Shown one piece after another: positions 7,715 to 15,381 of a stretch of DNA of 15,422 bases (the stretch's first letter is position 1; each line of letters starts with the position of its first letter). The translations under genes and the position numbers were made by a program. Under the pieces are notes generated by a model. It was not told where the DNA came from. It did no database searches and was given only the letters and a program-made list of their open reading frames with translations. Source of the stretch: Flavobacteriales bacterium UBA1995 (GTDB lineage: Bacteria > Bacteroidota > Bacteroidia > Flavobacteriales_D > Sanyastnellaceae); contig DDCX01000134.1 in assembly GCA_002336475.1 (NCBI GenBank), positions 243 to 15,664 of the forward strand, written 5' to 3'.

Positions 7715-7746
7715 TGTGGTGCGCATTGAAATGCCAACTAAATTGG
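7715..7746 (+). promoter_or_regulatory. candidate promoter of the dinB-SRAP-dnaE2 operon
   Basis: TGTG at 7715-7718 (Bacteroidota -33 consensus TTTG, 3 of 4) and TAAATTGG at 7739-7746 (-7 consensus TAnnTTTG, 5 of 6 defined positions) are 20 bases apart, within the spacing reported for such promoters. Transcription would start a few bases downstream, giving a leader of under 20 bases before the dinB ATG at 7769. The -7 element lies inside the palindrome at 7730-7750. Confidence 0.35.
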
Positions 7747-7750
7747 CATT
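7730..7750. promoter_or_regulatory. perfect palindrome upstream of dinB, candidate operator
   Basis: AATGCCAA and TTGGCATT form 8-bp perfect inverted arms around the 5-base spacer CTAAA. The centre lies about 29 bp before the dinB ATG, and the palindrome overlaps the candidate -7 promoter element. Size and symmetry fit a dimeric helix-turn-helix repressor such as the XRE-S24 protein encoded at 4838-5524. The alternative is a weak intrinsic terminator for the metalloprotease gene, because six T's follow at 7755-7760 after CCCA. The stem has only three G-C pairs in eight and the T-run is offset, so an operator is preferred. Confidence 0.45.
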
Positions 7751-7768
7751 CCCATTTTTTAAGGCACC

Positions 7769-8986
7769 ATGCCCCTACAACGCGCCATACTCCACCTCGA
7801 CCTCGATACCTTCTTTGTATCGGTCGAACGGCTTATGGACCGGCGGCTGCACGGAAAGCCACTTTTGATTGGGGGTACTGGTGACCGTGGGGTGGTGGCC
7901 TCCTGCAGTTATGAAGCCCGAAAATTCGGCGTTCATTCGGGCATGCCCATGCGCATGGCCCGGGAACTCTGTCCCGAGGCTCTGGTCATTCGCGGCAACT
8001 CCGCCACCTACTCCAAGTATTCTCACGCCGTCACCGACATCGTCCGCGAGGCGGTTCCCGTATGCGAAAAAACCTCCATCGATGAGTTTTACGCCGACCT
8101 CACTGGAATGGACCGCTTCTTTGGCTGCTGGCAATACTCCAGCGAGCTTCGGCAAAAGGTCATGCGCGAAACGGGACTCCCCATTTCCTTTGGTCTTTCC
8201 CAAAACAAGACCGTCTCCAAAGTCGCCACCGGCGAAGCCAAACCCGACAATGCCATCCGCATAGAGCACGGCACTGAGCGCCCATTTTTGGCGCCTTTGG
8301 GCATCCGCAAAATCCCCATGGTCGGCGAAAAAACCTACCAGACACTGCGCAACCTCGGCGTTCGCCGCATCGCCACCCTGCAGGAAATGCCAGTCGACAT
8401 GATGGAGCGCGTGCTCGGCAAACCAGGCCGCATCATCTGGCGCAAAGCCCAAGGTGAAGACCCATCGCCGGTCATGCCCACCAGCGAGCGAAAATCCATT
8501 TCTACAGAGCGCACCTTTCGCAAAGACACCACCGACACGGCACAATTGCGCAGCATCCTCCTCGCCATGGCGGAAAACCTCGCCTTCCAACTCCGGCGCG
8601 GAAACAAGCTCACCGCGTGCATCACCTTGAAGGTGCGGTACAGCGATTTCGACACGCGCACCCTCCAAGCGCGCATCCCCTACACGGCAGCAGACCACCG
8701 GTTGGTCCCCAAGGCCCTCGAACTCTTTGACAAGCTGTATGACCGGCGTGTTCTGGTTCGGCTCGTCGGCATCCGGTACAGCCACCTGGTGGGCGGCGGT
8801 ATGCAAATGGACCTCTTCGAGGACGACGATCAACGCAACGCCCTGTACCAGGCCATGGACGGTCTCCGCGACCGTTTCGGAGACCGCATTGTCTTCTCTG
8901 CCGCCACGTTGGGCGCCCGTACCATCGGCCGTTCCAATCCTTTTTCTGGGGACGCTCCCCTTCTTCTTGCCAACCGCCACCAGTAA
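7769..8986 (+). CDS. dinB: Y-family translesion DNA polymerase (Pol IV type)
   Basis: The 405-aa protein copies past damaged template bases in an error-prone way. Palm-domain metal ligands are Asp11 in LHLDLDTFF and Asp105-Glu106 in SIDEFYAD. Phe16 occupies the steric-gate position that excludes ribonucleotides. SCSYEARKFGVHSGMPMRMARELCP (45-69) is the typical finger motif, FGLSQNKTVSKVATGEAKPD (141-160) the palm-thumb region, and IPMVGEKTYQTLRNLGV the helix-hairpin-helix thumb. The little-finger domain follows (about 243-345). QMDLF at 346-350 is a strong beta-clamp-binding pentapeptide, here followed by a further 55 residues including YQAMDGLRDRFGDR, an arrangement I associate with Bacteroidota members. 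It is the first gene of a tight operon, with 12 bp to the SRAP gene, and is preceded by the candidate operator. Family assignment is secure; whether it is closer to DinB or UmuC subgroups is less sure. Confidence 0.95.
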   Translation: MPLQRAILHLDLDTFFVSVERLMDRRLHGKPLLIGGTGDRGVVASCSYEARKFGVHSGMPMRMARELCPEALVIRGNSATYSKYSHAVTDIVREAVPVCEKTSIDEFYADLTGMDRFFGCWQYSSELRQKVMRETGLPISFGLSQNKTVSKVATGEAKPDNAIRIEHGTERPFLAPLGIRKIPMVGEKTYQTLRNLGVRRIATLQEMPVDMMERVLGKPGRIIWRKAQGEDPSPVMPTSERKSISTERTFRKDTTDTAQLRSILLAMAENLAFQLRRGNKLTACITLKVRYSDFDTRTLQARIPYTAADHRLVPKALELFDKLYDRRVLVRLVGIRYSHLVGGGMQMDLFEDDDQRNALYQAMDGLRDRFGDRIVFSAATLGARTIGRSNPFSGDAPLLLANRHQ

Positions 8987-8998
8987 ATTCAACACCCC

Positions 8999-9841
8999 AT
9001 GTGTGGACGCTACGTCACCGTCACTTCTGTCAAAGCCATTGAAAAACGGTTTCAGGTCACCGCAGGGCCAGGGTACACCGATGCGCCTCCGCCACCCAAC
9101 ACCAATGTTTCCCATGGCGACGCCGCCCCTGTGATCACCGGAGACCAACCCAAGGCATTACAAGCCATGCAGTTCGGCTTTACCCCTTCGTGGGCAAAAA
9201 AGCAGTTCTACATGATCAATGCGCGCAGCGAAGGCGACCACAACGCCGAAAACGACCCTGGCTATCGCGGCGCCATGGGCATCCTACAAAAACCCATGTT
9301 CCGCCAATCAATCCGCACCCGCCGATGTCTGGTGGTTGCCGATGCCTTTATCGAAGGTCCACAACGCGAAAAACTCGCCAAACCCTATGTCGTGTATGCC
9401 CGCGACGGTCAACGGCCCTTTGCCCTCGCCGGCATTTGGGACGAGTGGACCGATACGGGCTCAGGCGAAATCATCCGCTCTTTCGCCATCATCACCACCA
9501 CGGCATGCGACGCCATGAACGCCATTGGCCACCACCGTTCTCCCGTTATGCTCGATCCAGAAGACGAACGCAAATGGATCGACCCTGTCACCCCACTTGC
9601 TGAGGCCACCGCCCTGCTCCGGCCCATTCCCGACGGAAAGCTCAACGCCTACCCCATCGATACGGCCATCAAAAACCCGAGGTTAAACGGCACCACACTG
9701 TTGCAGCCTACCGGCGAGAGGATTTTTCCGGAATACGACTTCGAATTGCACCAATCCCTCCAAGTGTTTGGCATGGGCGAATCGCCAGGACGCCAGCGCC
9801 GCAGTGGCGATTCTCCCAAGGCCCAAGGTTCCTTGTTTTAA
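8999..9841 (+). CDS. SRAP/HMCES-family abasic-site DNA-protein crosslinker
   Basis: The family (E. coli YedK, human HMCES), often annotated as SOS response-associated peptidase, shields abasic sites in single-stranded DNA by covalent attachment of the N-terminal cysteine. This 280-aa copy begins MCGRY, so Cys2 becomes the reactive residue once Met1 is removed. Other family residues are visible: FGFTPSWAKK, Asn74 and Arg76 in INARSE, Glu119 in ADAFIEG (usual form GFYEW) and His178 in GHHRSPVML (usual form HxRMPV). The catalytic set thus appears complete, although the Trp after the glutamate is lost. A C-terminal extension (about 245-280), polar and flexible in look, ends exactly in QGSLF, which fits the bacterial clamp-binding consensus Qxx[L]F. 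It lies 12 bp after dinB and 23 bp before dnaE2, so all three should be co-induced. Confidence 0.93.
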   Translation: MCGRYVTVTSVKAIEKRFQVTAGPGYTDAPPPPNTNVSHGDAAPVITGDQPKALQAMQFGFTPSWAKKQFYMINARSEGDHNAENDPGYRGAMGILQKPMFRQSIRTRRCLVVADAFIEGPQREKLAKPYVVYARDGQRPFALAGIWDEWTDTGSGEIIRSFAIITTTACDAMNAIGHHRSPVMLDPEDERKWIDPVTPLAEATALLRPIPDGKLNAYPIDTAIKNPRLNGTTLLQPTGERIFPEYDFELHQSLQVFGMGESPGRQRRSGDSPKAQGSLF

Positions 9842-9864
9842 ACCTCCGCGGAACCAGCCACACC

Positions 9865-12800
9865 ATGTACCTGAACAACCATTCGTGGTTCAGCCTCCGC
9901 TACGGCATCATGCGCCCGGAGGAACTCCTCGCCGAAGCACAGGCCGCAGGTGCAACGTGCATGGCCCTCACCGATGTGCACTGCACCGCGGGTGGACCAG
10001 ACTTTGTCCGGTTGGCTCCACAATACGGCATTCGACCCGTCCTCGGCATCGACTTCCGCAAGGGCGCAGTTCAGCAGTATGTGGGGCTGGCCCGTGACCA
10101 CGACGGCTACGAACAACTTTGCGGGTTCCTGTCAGAGCTGTTGCACCTCGGGCACGCCGGAAAGCCAGCACCACCACCCAGCCGAGCACCACAGATTGAT
10201 GGCGTGGTCTGGGTGTACCCTTGGACGCGGCAAGACCACGCAGCTTGGATGCAGCCAGGCAACGAAGGACTGCGGTCAGATGAATTTGTCGGGGTACGGC
10301 CCGATGAACTCGGGACCCTTCGATTGGCCCTCCAGCGCAACCCCAATGGCACACCGCACCAGCGCATGGTCGCCCTTCAAACGGCATCGTTTAGAAACAA
10401 GCGCGATCACAATGCCCACCGGCTCCTGCGGTCCATCGACCGCAACTGTCTGCTGGCCAAACTGCCCAGCAATCAAGTGGCCCCCATCACAGACCGCCTG
10501 CTCCGCATCGGCGAACTCGAACACGCTTACGCAGAGTTTCCCTGGCTGACGGAACGGGCCGACGCCTTGCTCGAAGCTTGCCACATTGACTTCGCCGGTG
10601 ACCTCGGCGACCAAGAAGACGGGGCCACCCACCGCAACATCCGCACGTTTACCAGCTCCATCGTGGAGGATGAACGCCTGCTTCGCGACCTCTGCGCCGA
10701 AGGCCTCGCCTACCGCTATCCCGATGCCAACGAGGCCATCCTCGACCGCATGGAACACGAAATAGAAGTCCTCCGAGAAAAGGAGTTCCTCGCCTACTTC
10801 TTGGTCAATTGGGACATCACCACCTATGCCCGGTCTAAAGGCTACTTCCACGTTGGCCGCGGCAGCGGAGCAAACAGCCTCGTCGCCTATCTGCTGCGCA
10901 TCACCGACGTCGACCCCATAGAACTGGACCTCTACTTTGAACGGTTCATCAACCTGTACAGGTCCAACCCGCCCGACTTCGACCTCGACTTTTCTTGGAC
11001 CGACCGGGATGACGTGACCCGCTACATCTTTGAGCGGTACGAGCACGTCGCTCTGCTCGGCGCCTACAACACCTTCCAATACCGCGCTGTAGTGCGCGAA
11101 CTCAGCAAGGTCTTCGGTTTGCCCAAACACGAAGTAGATGTTCTCGCCAGTGGCCGGTTTGACCCCGCCAAACTCGGAGAAGTAGAGCGTGCCGTCATCC
11201 GGTATTCAGCCGTGCTCCGGGACTTCCCCAACCAAATTTCCATCCACGCCTGCGGAATTGTCATTGCAGACCGGCCCATCCACCGCACCTGCGCGACGTT
11301 CCTGCCTCCGAAGGGGTTCCCCACCACGCAGTACGACATGGTCGTTGCAGAAGACCTAGACCTCCACAAATTCGACATCCTCTCCCAGCGCGGACTGGCC
11401 AAGATCAAAGACGCATTGGACCTCATCGCCGAAACCGATCCCGGGGCCAACATTGACATCCACGACATGAAGCGGTTCAAGGCAGACGCCCGCGTGCAGC
11501 ACCTCTTGCGCGAAGCCGAAGCCATTGGATGTTTCTATGTGGAGTCGCCGGCCATGCGGATGCTCATGCGCAAGCTGCGGGTCGACGACTACCTCGGCCT
11601 GGTCGCCGCCAGCTCCGTCATCAGGCCCGGCGTAGCGCGCAGCGGGATGATGCGGGCCTACATCGAGCGTCACCGCTTCCCGGAGCGCAGGGGTGACGCC
11701 CATCCGGTCTTGCTGGAAATCATGCCAGAGACCTACGGCGTCATGGTCTACCAAGAAGACGTCATCAAGGTCGCCCACCAGTTTGCAGGGCTCGACCTCG
11801 GTGAAGCCGATGTGCTCAGGCGCGGAATGTCGGGGAAGTTCAGGTCCCGTGAAGAGTTCCAGAAAGCCCGCCAAGCCTTCTTTGACAAAGCGCGCTCCAA
11901 GGGCCATGCTGATGACATGGTCGCAGAGGTGTGGCGTCAAATTGAAAGCTTCGCCGGGTACGCTTTTGCCAAAGGCCACTCCGCCTCATTTGCCGTCGAG
12001 AGCTACCAGAGCCTTTTCATCAAAGCCTATTGGCCGCTCGAGTACATGACCGCCTGCATCAACAATTTTGGAGGCTTCTACCGCACAGAGTTCTACGTCC
12101 ATGAGGCCCGGCTCCTCGGTGGCAGCATCGCAGCTCCCTGCGTCAATACCGGGGGATACACCGCGAAATACACCCCCGAAACCCGCACCATCACTTTGGG
12201 ATTCAACCTTGTCAAAGGGGTCGAAGGTGCCACGGCTGCCCTGATAGAAAAAGAACGGAAGACCCATGGACCGTACCGCAACCTCGAAGACTTTGTACGG
12301 CGCACCGGGACCTCGCTCGAACAACTGCTCACCGTCATCCGCATTGGAGGGCTCCGTTGGACAGGACGCTCCAAACAGCAACTCCAATGGGAAGCCCATT
12401 TCCTACTTGGCCACCTGCCCAAGCGTACACCCACCGCAGACCTCTTCATGGGCACCGACCTCACCACCAGCCAAGCCAGCCTGCGCCACCTTCCCTCCCT
12501 TGCCGGCGGCACCGCAGAAGATGCCTACGACGAAATCGAACTCCTTGGGTTTTCACTGTCGTCTCCATTCCAACTTCTCACCGATCAAGCAAACGCCTTG
12601 GCTGAGCGCGGCATTCCCTCACGGGCGCTGGCGGAGTTCATCGGACGCCACATCACCATAGCAGGCTACCTCGTCACAGTCAAAGAAACGTCCACGGTAA
12701 AAGGCGATCGCATGCTGTTCGGCTGCTTTGTAGACCGGGAAGGCCAATGGATTGACACCGTCCACTTCCCTCGCGTTGCCCAAGCCTTTCCTTTCCGTGG

Positions 12801-12993
12801 GCGCGGCGCCTATCTCATGCACGGGACTGTACAAGAGGAATTCGGGTGTATCAATGTGACGGTTGAGCGTATGGAGAAGCTCGACCTCAAGCCCGACCCG
12901 CGGTACGACGAAAGCACGCCGACCCGCGCCCGGCCCTCTGGCCGACAACACCGGCGCGTCCCACAGGCACGGCGCCTGCCCAACGCCTCCTAA
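9865..12993 (+). CDS. dnaE2: error-prone DnaE2-type DNA polymerase III alpha subunit
   Basis: This 1042-aa C-family polymerase is shorter than replicative DnaE (about 1160 aa) and matches the DnaE2 class used in mutagenic repair. The N-terminal PHP domain (about 1-230) opens MYLNNHSWFSLRYG with TDVHC at 36-40; the first His of the PHP HxH is Asn, so the metal site is incomplete. The palm has GRGSGANSLVAYLL (331-344), catalytic Asp371 and Asp373 in PPDFDLDF, and Asp504 in HKFDIL. SVIRPGVARSGMM (584-596) and AFAKGHSASFAVESYQSLF (700-718) are fingers motifs. A tandem helix-hairpin-helix region (about 780-850) is followed by TADLF at 857-861, where E. coli DnaE has its clamp motif QADMF; Gln is lost here. 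An OB fold (about 925-1005) and an Arg-rich tail close the protein. It ends 6 bp from the converging TonB-receptor gene. The gene symbol rests on length and neighbourhood; no imuA or imuB-like gene is in view. Confidence 0.93.
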   Translation: MYLNNHSWFSLRYGIMRPEELLAEAQAAGATCMALTDVHCTAGGPDFVRLAPQYGIRPVLGIDFRKGAVQQYVGLARDHDGYEQLCGFLSELLHLGHAGKPAPPPSRAPQIDGVVWVYPWTRQDHAAWMQPGNEGLRSDEFVGVRPDELGTLRLALQRNPNGTPHQRMVALQTASFRNKRDHNAHRLLRSIDRNCLLAKLPSNQVAPITDRLLRIGELEHAYAEFPWLTERADALLEACHIDFAGDLGDQEDGATHRNIRTFTSSIVEDERLLRDLCAEGLAYRYPDANEAILDRMEHEIEVLREKEFLAYFLVNWDITTYARSKGYFHVGRGSGANSLVAYLLRITDVDPIELDLYFERFINLYRSNPPDFDLDFSWTDRDDVTRYIFERYEHVALLGAYNTFQYRAVVRELSKVFGLPKHEVDVLASGRFDPAKLGEVERAVIRYSAVLRDFPNQISIHACGIVIADRPIHRTCATFLPPKGFPTTQYDMVVAEDLDLHKFDILSQRGLAKIKDALDLIAETDPGANIDIHDMKRFKADARVQHLLREAEAIGCFYVESPAMRMLMRKLRVDDYLGLVAASSVIRPGVARSGMMRAYIERHRFPERRGDAHPVLLEIMPETYGVMVYQEDVIKVAHQFAGLDLGEADVLRRGMSGKFRSREEFQKARQAFFDKARSKGHADDMVAEVWRQIESFAGYAFAKGHSASFAVESYQSLFIKAYWPLEYMTACINNFGGFYRTEFYVHEARLLGGSIAAPCVNTGGYTAKYTPETRTITLGFNLVKGVEGATAALIEKERKTHGPYRNLEDFVRRTGTSLEQLLTVIRIGGLRWTGRSKQQLQWEAHFLLGHLPKRTPTADLFMGTDLTTSQASLRHLPSLAGGTAEDAYDEIELLGFSLSSPFQLLTDQANALAERGIPSRALAEFIGRHITIAGYLVTVKETSTVKGDRMLFGCFVDREGQWIDTVHFPRVAQAFPFRGRGAYLMHGTVQEEFGCINVTVERMEKLDLKPDPRYDESTPTRARPSGRQHRRVPQARRLPNAS

Positions 12994-12999
12994 ACCACG

Positions 13000-15381
13000 T
13001 CAGCGGTCCAACGCCCAACGCACCCCGATGTACATGTTCCGCCCGAAAATGGGGGCATACACGATCGAGGCATCGAAAGACGGATTGTCGGCCGCCAGAG
13101 GCTGACCCAGACTTCCTCCCCCTGCGATTATGGGGTCCACTTGACGGTAGTTCGTCACATTCTCTACACCCGCATAGATCTGCCGGCCCTCTGCGAAATC
13201 CCGACTGATCTGAACGTTGCCCGTGACAAACGTGGGCGCCTCATCCGGGCGTTGGTTTTCATAGGTGTTCTGATCGGTCCAAGGCAACCGCTGCGGCCCC
13301 GTAACCTGAAAGGTGATGTCAGACCGCCACTGGCGCCCCTTACCGTCTGGCTTCGAGCCATAGGCAACGGTGGCAAAACCACGGTGCTGGGCCACAAAAG
13401 GGTCTTGTCGGTAACCCGAGAAGTCTCCATAATCCGATTGGGCATCCACCCATCGGTAAGCCAAGGTCACGTCCAAACGCTTGGACCAATCCCACCAGAA
13501 TTCAGCCTGCATGCTCTCAGACTGGCTGTATCCCTGACGCACCGTCGCCTGACCTGGCGTATCCAAATCCACGAAAACACGGTTGGCAAAGGTCACCCGA
13601 TACCCATCGAGACTCAAGCTCGCGTCGCGGTAACCCAGGCTGAATTTCGACAAGAAGTTCAGGCCCATATTCCAACTTTCCTCGGGGTCGAGGCCACGAA
13701 AACCGTCTGCCGCATTGGCATCGGGAAACGCCCATACACGGTTCGACGCCCAAACTCCAGCATACTCCGCAAAGGGCAGAGAAGTCCGCCATCCTCTTCC
13801 AGCAGCCAACTTCAATGTCACTGCATCACTGGCAGACCAGCGCGCATTCAAGCGCGGCGATACAAAAACACCAAAAGTGTCGTGAATGTCCGAGCGCAAC
13901 CCGAGCACCATGTCCCAACGCTCCCTCTTCACATTCCACTCCGCAAAGACCCCTGTGACAAGCTCATTGCGTTCGATGCGGTCCGTCCCGACACCCAACA
14001 CAGAGTCTGGGGCAGGAAAAGCTACACCCCGCTGCAAGGTCTCGCCATAGCGGTCTGCCTTTGCGGTCATGCCCCACACCAGCTCATCGCCTCTTCCCGT
14101 AGGGCGTTGGTACAACAAGTTGATCCGCGCAAAAGATTGATCGGCCACGTAACCACGGTTTGGACCGAACATCAATTCTTGATCATGCCGACCCACGGTC
14201 ACCTGGCTGCCCAAACTGCGGCCTTCATCTCCAGGAAAAACGTAGCCGGTTTTCGCTGAGGCCACCAAGCGGTCCACCCGCTGGTTTGCCATCCACAATC
14301 CGGACAACCCTGAATCAAACATGGGCAATTGGCCCGCCTCCTTTTCCTGCGAAACGGCTGTCACTGCGTATTCTCCGCGAAGGCCTCGGTCTCCAACATA
14401 TTTCCAGTCTGACCGCAACACAATGTCCTTGGAAAGGGCATTGTCCTGAAACCCGTCTTCGTTGCGGTCATTGATGCGGTCCGCCCACTCTCCATGGGTC
14501 AACAGCGCGGTACTCCATTTCCGAGAAACAGCATGTCGGGTGATTGTATTCAATTCCAAACGGCCCGCTCGGTTTCCAAAAGCATTCACGATGAGGCGCT
14601 CAGGTCCATCTGCATTGCGCAGGGCCACATTGATCTGGCCCGTCATACTCTCGTGTCCCAAGGTCACGGAGCCCGCTCCTTTTCCGATGTGAATCTGATC
14701 CACCCATTCACCGGGAATAAACTTCATGCCCTGAAGAATATTCAAACCACGCGCACCGGGCATGTTGTCGAACATGATTTGGGTGTACTTGCCATCCAAT
14801 CCCAGCATTCGAATTTGCTTGGTACCGGTCACTGCGTCCGTAAAACTGGCGTCGACAGCTGCATTGGTTTCAAAGGCTTCAGAGAGGTTGCAACAGGCGG
14901 CACGACACAACTCGTTTCGGCCAAGGGTTTGAACCACCAATGGGTCCAACAGACTTACCGATGTCGAAGGGCCATTGGCCACAACTTCGGCATCGTTCAA
15001 TTGAAACCCCTCCCCCAATGGAATCTCGACAAACTCCTGCCCGATAAAGGGCATCTCGGTGGTGCTCATGCCGATGAAACTGGCCACCAACGTATCTCCC
15101 ACCTCACCTTCAAGTTTGAAAAACCCAAAGGCATCTGTAGCGGTTCCTTGGCCCGATCCCTTCCAAACGACGTAAGCGCCAGGAAGCGGCTGCCAGTTCT
15201 CCTCTTCTCGGTTAGCCTCAGGGGCATGGTCGTGACCCGAATGGTCCACCTCCTCTTTGGAGTACACTTTACCCCTGACGGTCACGGACTTCTGAGCCGC
15301 TAAAAGAGCAGGTGCAGCCATCAACAACAAGACGCCCAGCACCTTTAAAAGAGACCGGCCGCTGCGCTCCATCGCCTTCAT
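13000..15381 (-). CDS. TonB-dependent outer-membrane receptor, probable metal transport
   Basis: The 793-aa protein has a signal peptide (1-29, core VLGVLLLMAAPALLAA). A carboxypeptidase-regulatory-like domain follows (about 32-122: VTVRGKVYS, GAYVVWKGSGQGTATDAFGFF), and within it a His-rich insert DHSGHDH at 46-52. The plug domain (about 130-256) contains LCRAACCNLSEAFETN (158-173), TDAVTGTKQIRMLGLDGKY (181-199) and VTLGHESMTGQINV. The remainder is a 22-strand-type beta barrel ending YIGVRWALDR. The Cys cluster and SEAFETNAAVD stretch mark a Bacteroidota receptor subgroup often found near heavy-metal genes (recalled family knowledge). With the His-rich insert and the (Asp-His)4 tail of the gene upstream, copper, zinc or nickel is a more likely cargo than a polysaccharide. 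The start ATG overlaps the upstream stop (ATGA), supporting both the start and an operon. Confidence 0.93.
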   Translation of the reverse strand: MKAMERSGRSLLKVLGVLLLMAAPALLAAQKSVTVRGKVYSKEEVDHSGHDHAPEANREEENWQPLPGAYVVWKGSGQGTATDAFGFFKLEGEVGDTLVASFIGMSTTEMPFIGQEFVEIPLGEGFQLNDAEVVANGPSTSVSLLDPLVVQTLGRNELCRAACCNLSEAFETNAAVDASFTDAVTGTKQIRMLGLDGKYTQIMFDNMPGARGLNILQGMKFIPGEWVDQIHIGKGAGSVTLGHESMTGQINVALRNADGPERLIVNAFGNRAGRLELNTITRHAVSRKWSTALLTHGEWADRINDRNEDGFQDNALSKDIVLRSDWKYVGDRGLRGEYAVTAVSQEKEAGQLPMFDSGLSGLWMANQRVDRLVASAKTGYVFPGDEGRSLGSQVTVGRHDQELMFGPNRGYVADQSFARINLLYQRPTGRGDELVWGMTAKADRYGETLQRGVAFPAPDSVLGVGTDRIERNELVTGVFAEWNVKRERWDMVLGLRSDIHDTFGVFVSPRLNARWSASDAVTLKLAAGRGWRTSLPFAEYAGVWASNRVWAFPDANAADGFRGLDPEESWNMGLNFLSKFSLGYRDASLSLDGYRVTFANRVFVDLDTPGQATVRQGYSQSESMQAEFWWDWSKRLDVTLAYRWVDAQSDYGDFSGYRQDPFVAQHRGFATVAYGSKPDGKGRQWRSDITFQVTGPQRLPWTDQNTYENQRPDEAPTFVTGNVQISRDFAEGRQIYAGVENVTNYRQVDPIIAGGGSLGQPLAADNPSFDASIVYAPIFGRNMYIGVRWALDR

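Noticed and set aside
7730..7760. Intrinsic terminator for the metalloprotease gene
   Set aside because: The stem is AT-rich and the T-run is offset by four bases. The structure overlaps a promoter-like element and is perfectly symmetric, so an operator is the better reading, though a terminator is not excluded.
7775..9148. Long minus-strand open frame (457 codons) opposite dinB
   Set aside because: Covers dinB and the start of the SRAP gene in antisense. It has no family resemblance, while the plus strand has complete catalytic motifs.
8999..9841. SRAP protein as a true peptidase
   Set aside because: The traditional name is misleading: Cys2, Asn74, Glu119 and His178 match the abasic-site crosslinking residues of YedK/HMCES.
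12964..12978. CAGGC-ACGGC-GCCTG inverted repeat near the convergent gene ends as a terminator
   Set aside because: It lies inside the dnaE2 coding end, has only 5-bp arms and no T-run; the 6-bp gap between the stops has no room for a terminator.
13141..14259. Plus-strand open frame (372 codons) opposite the TonB-dependent receptor
   Set aside because: Antisense shadow; the minus strand encodes an intact receptor with signal peptide, plug and barrel.
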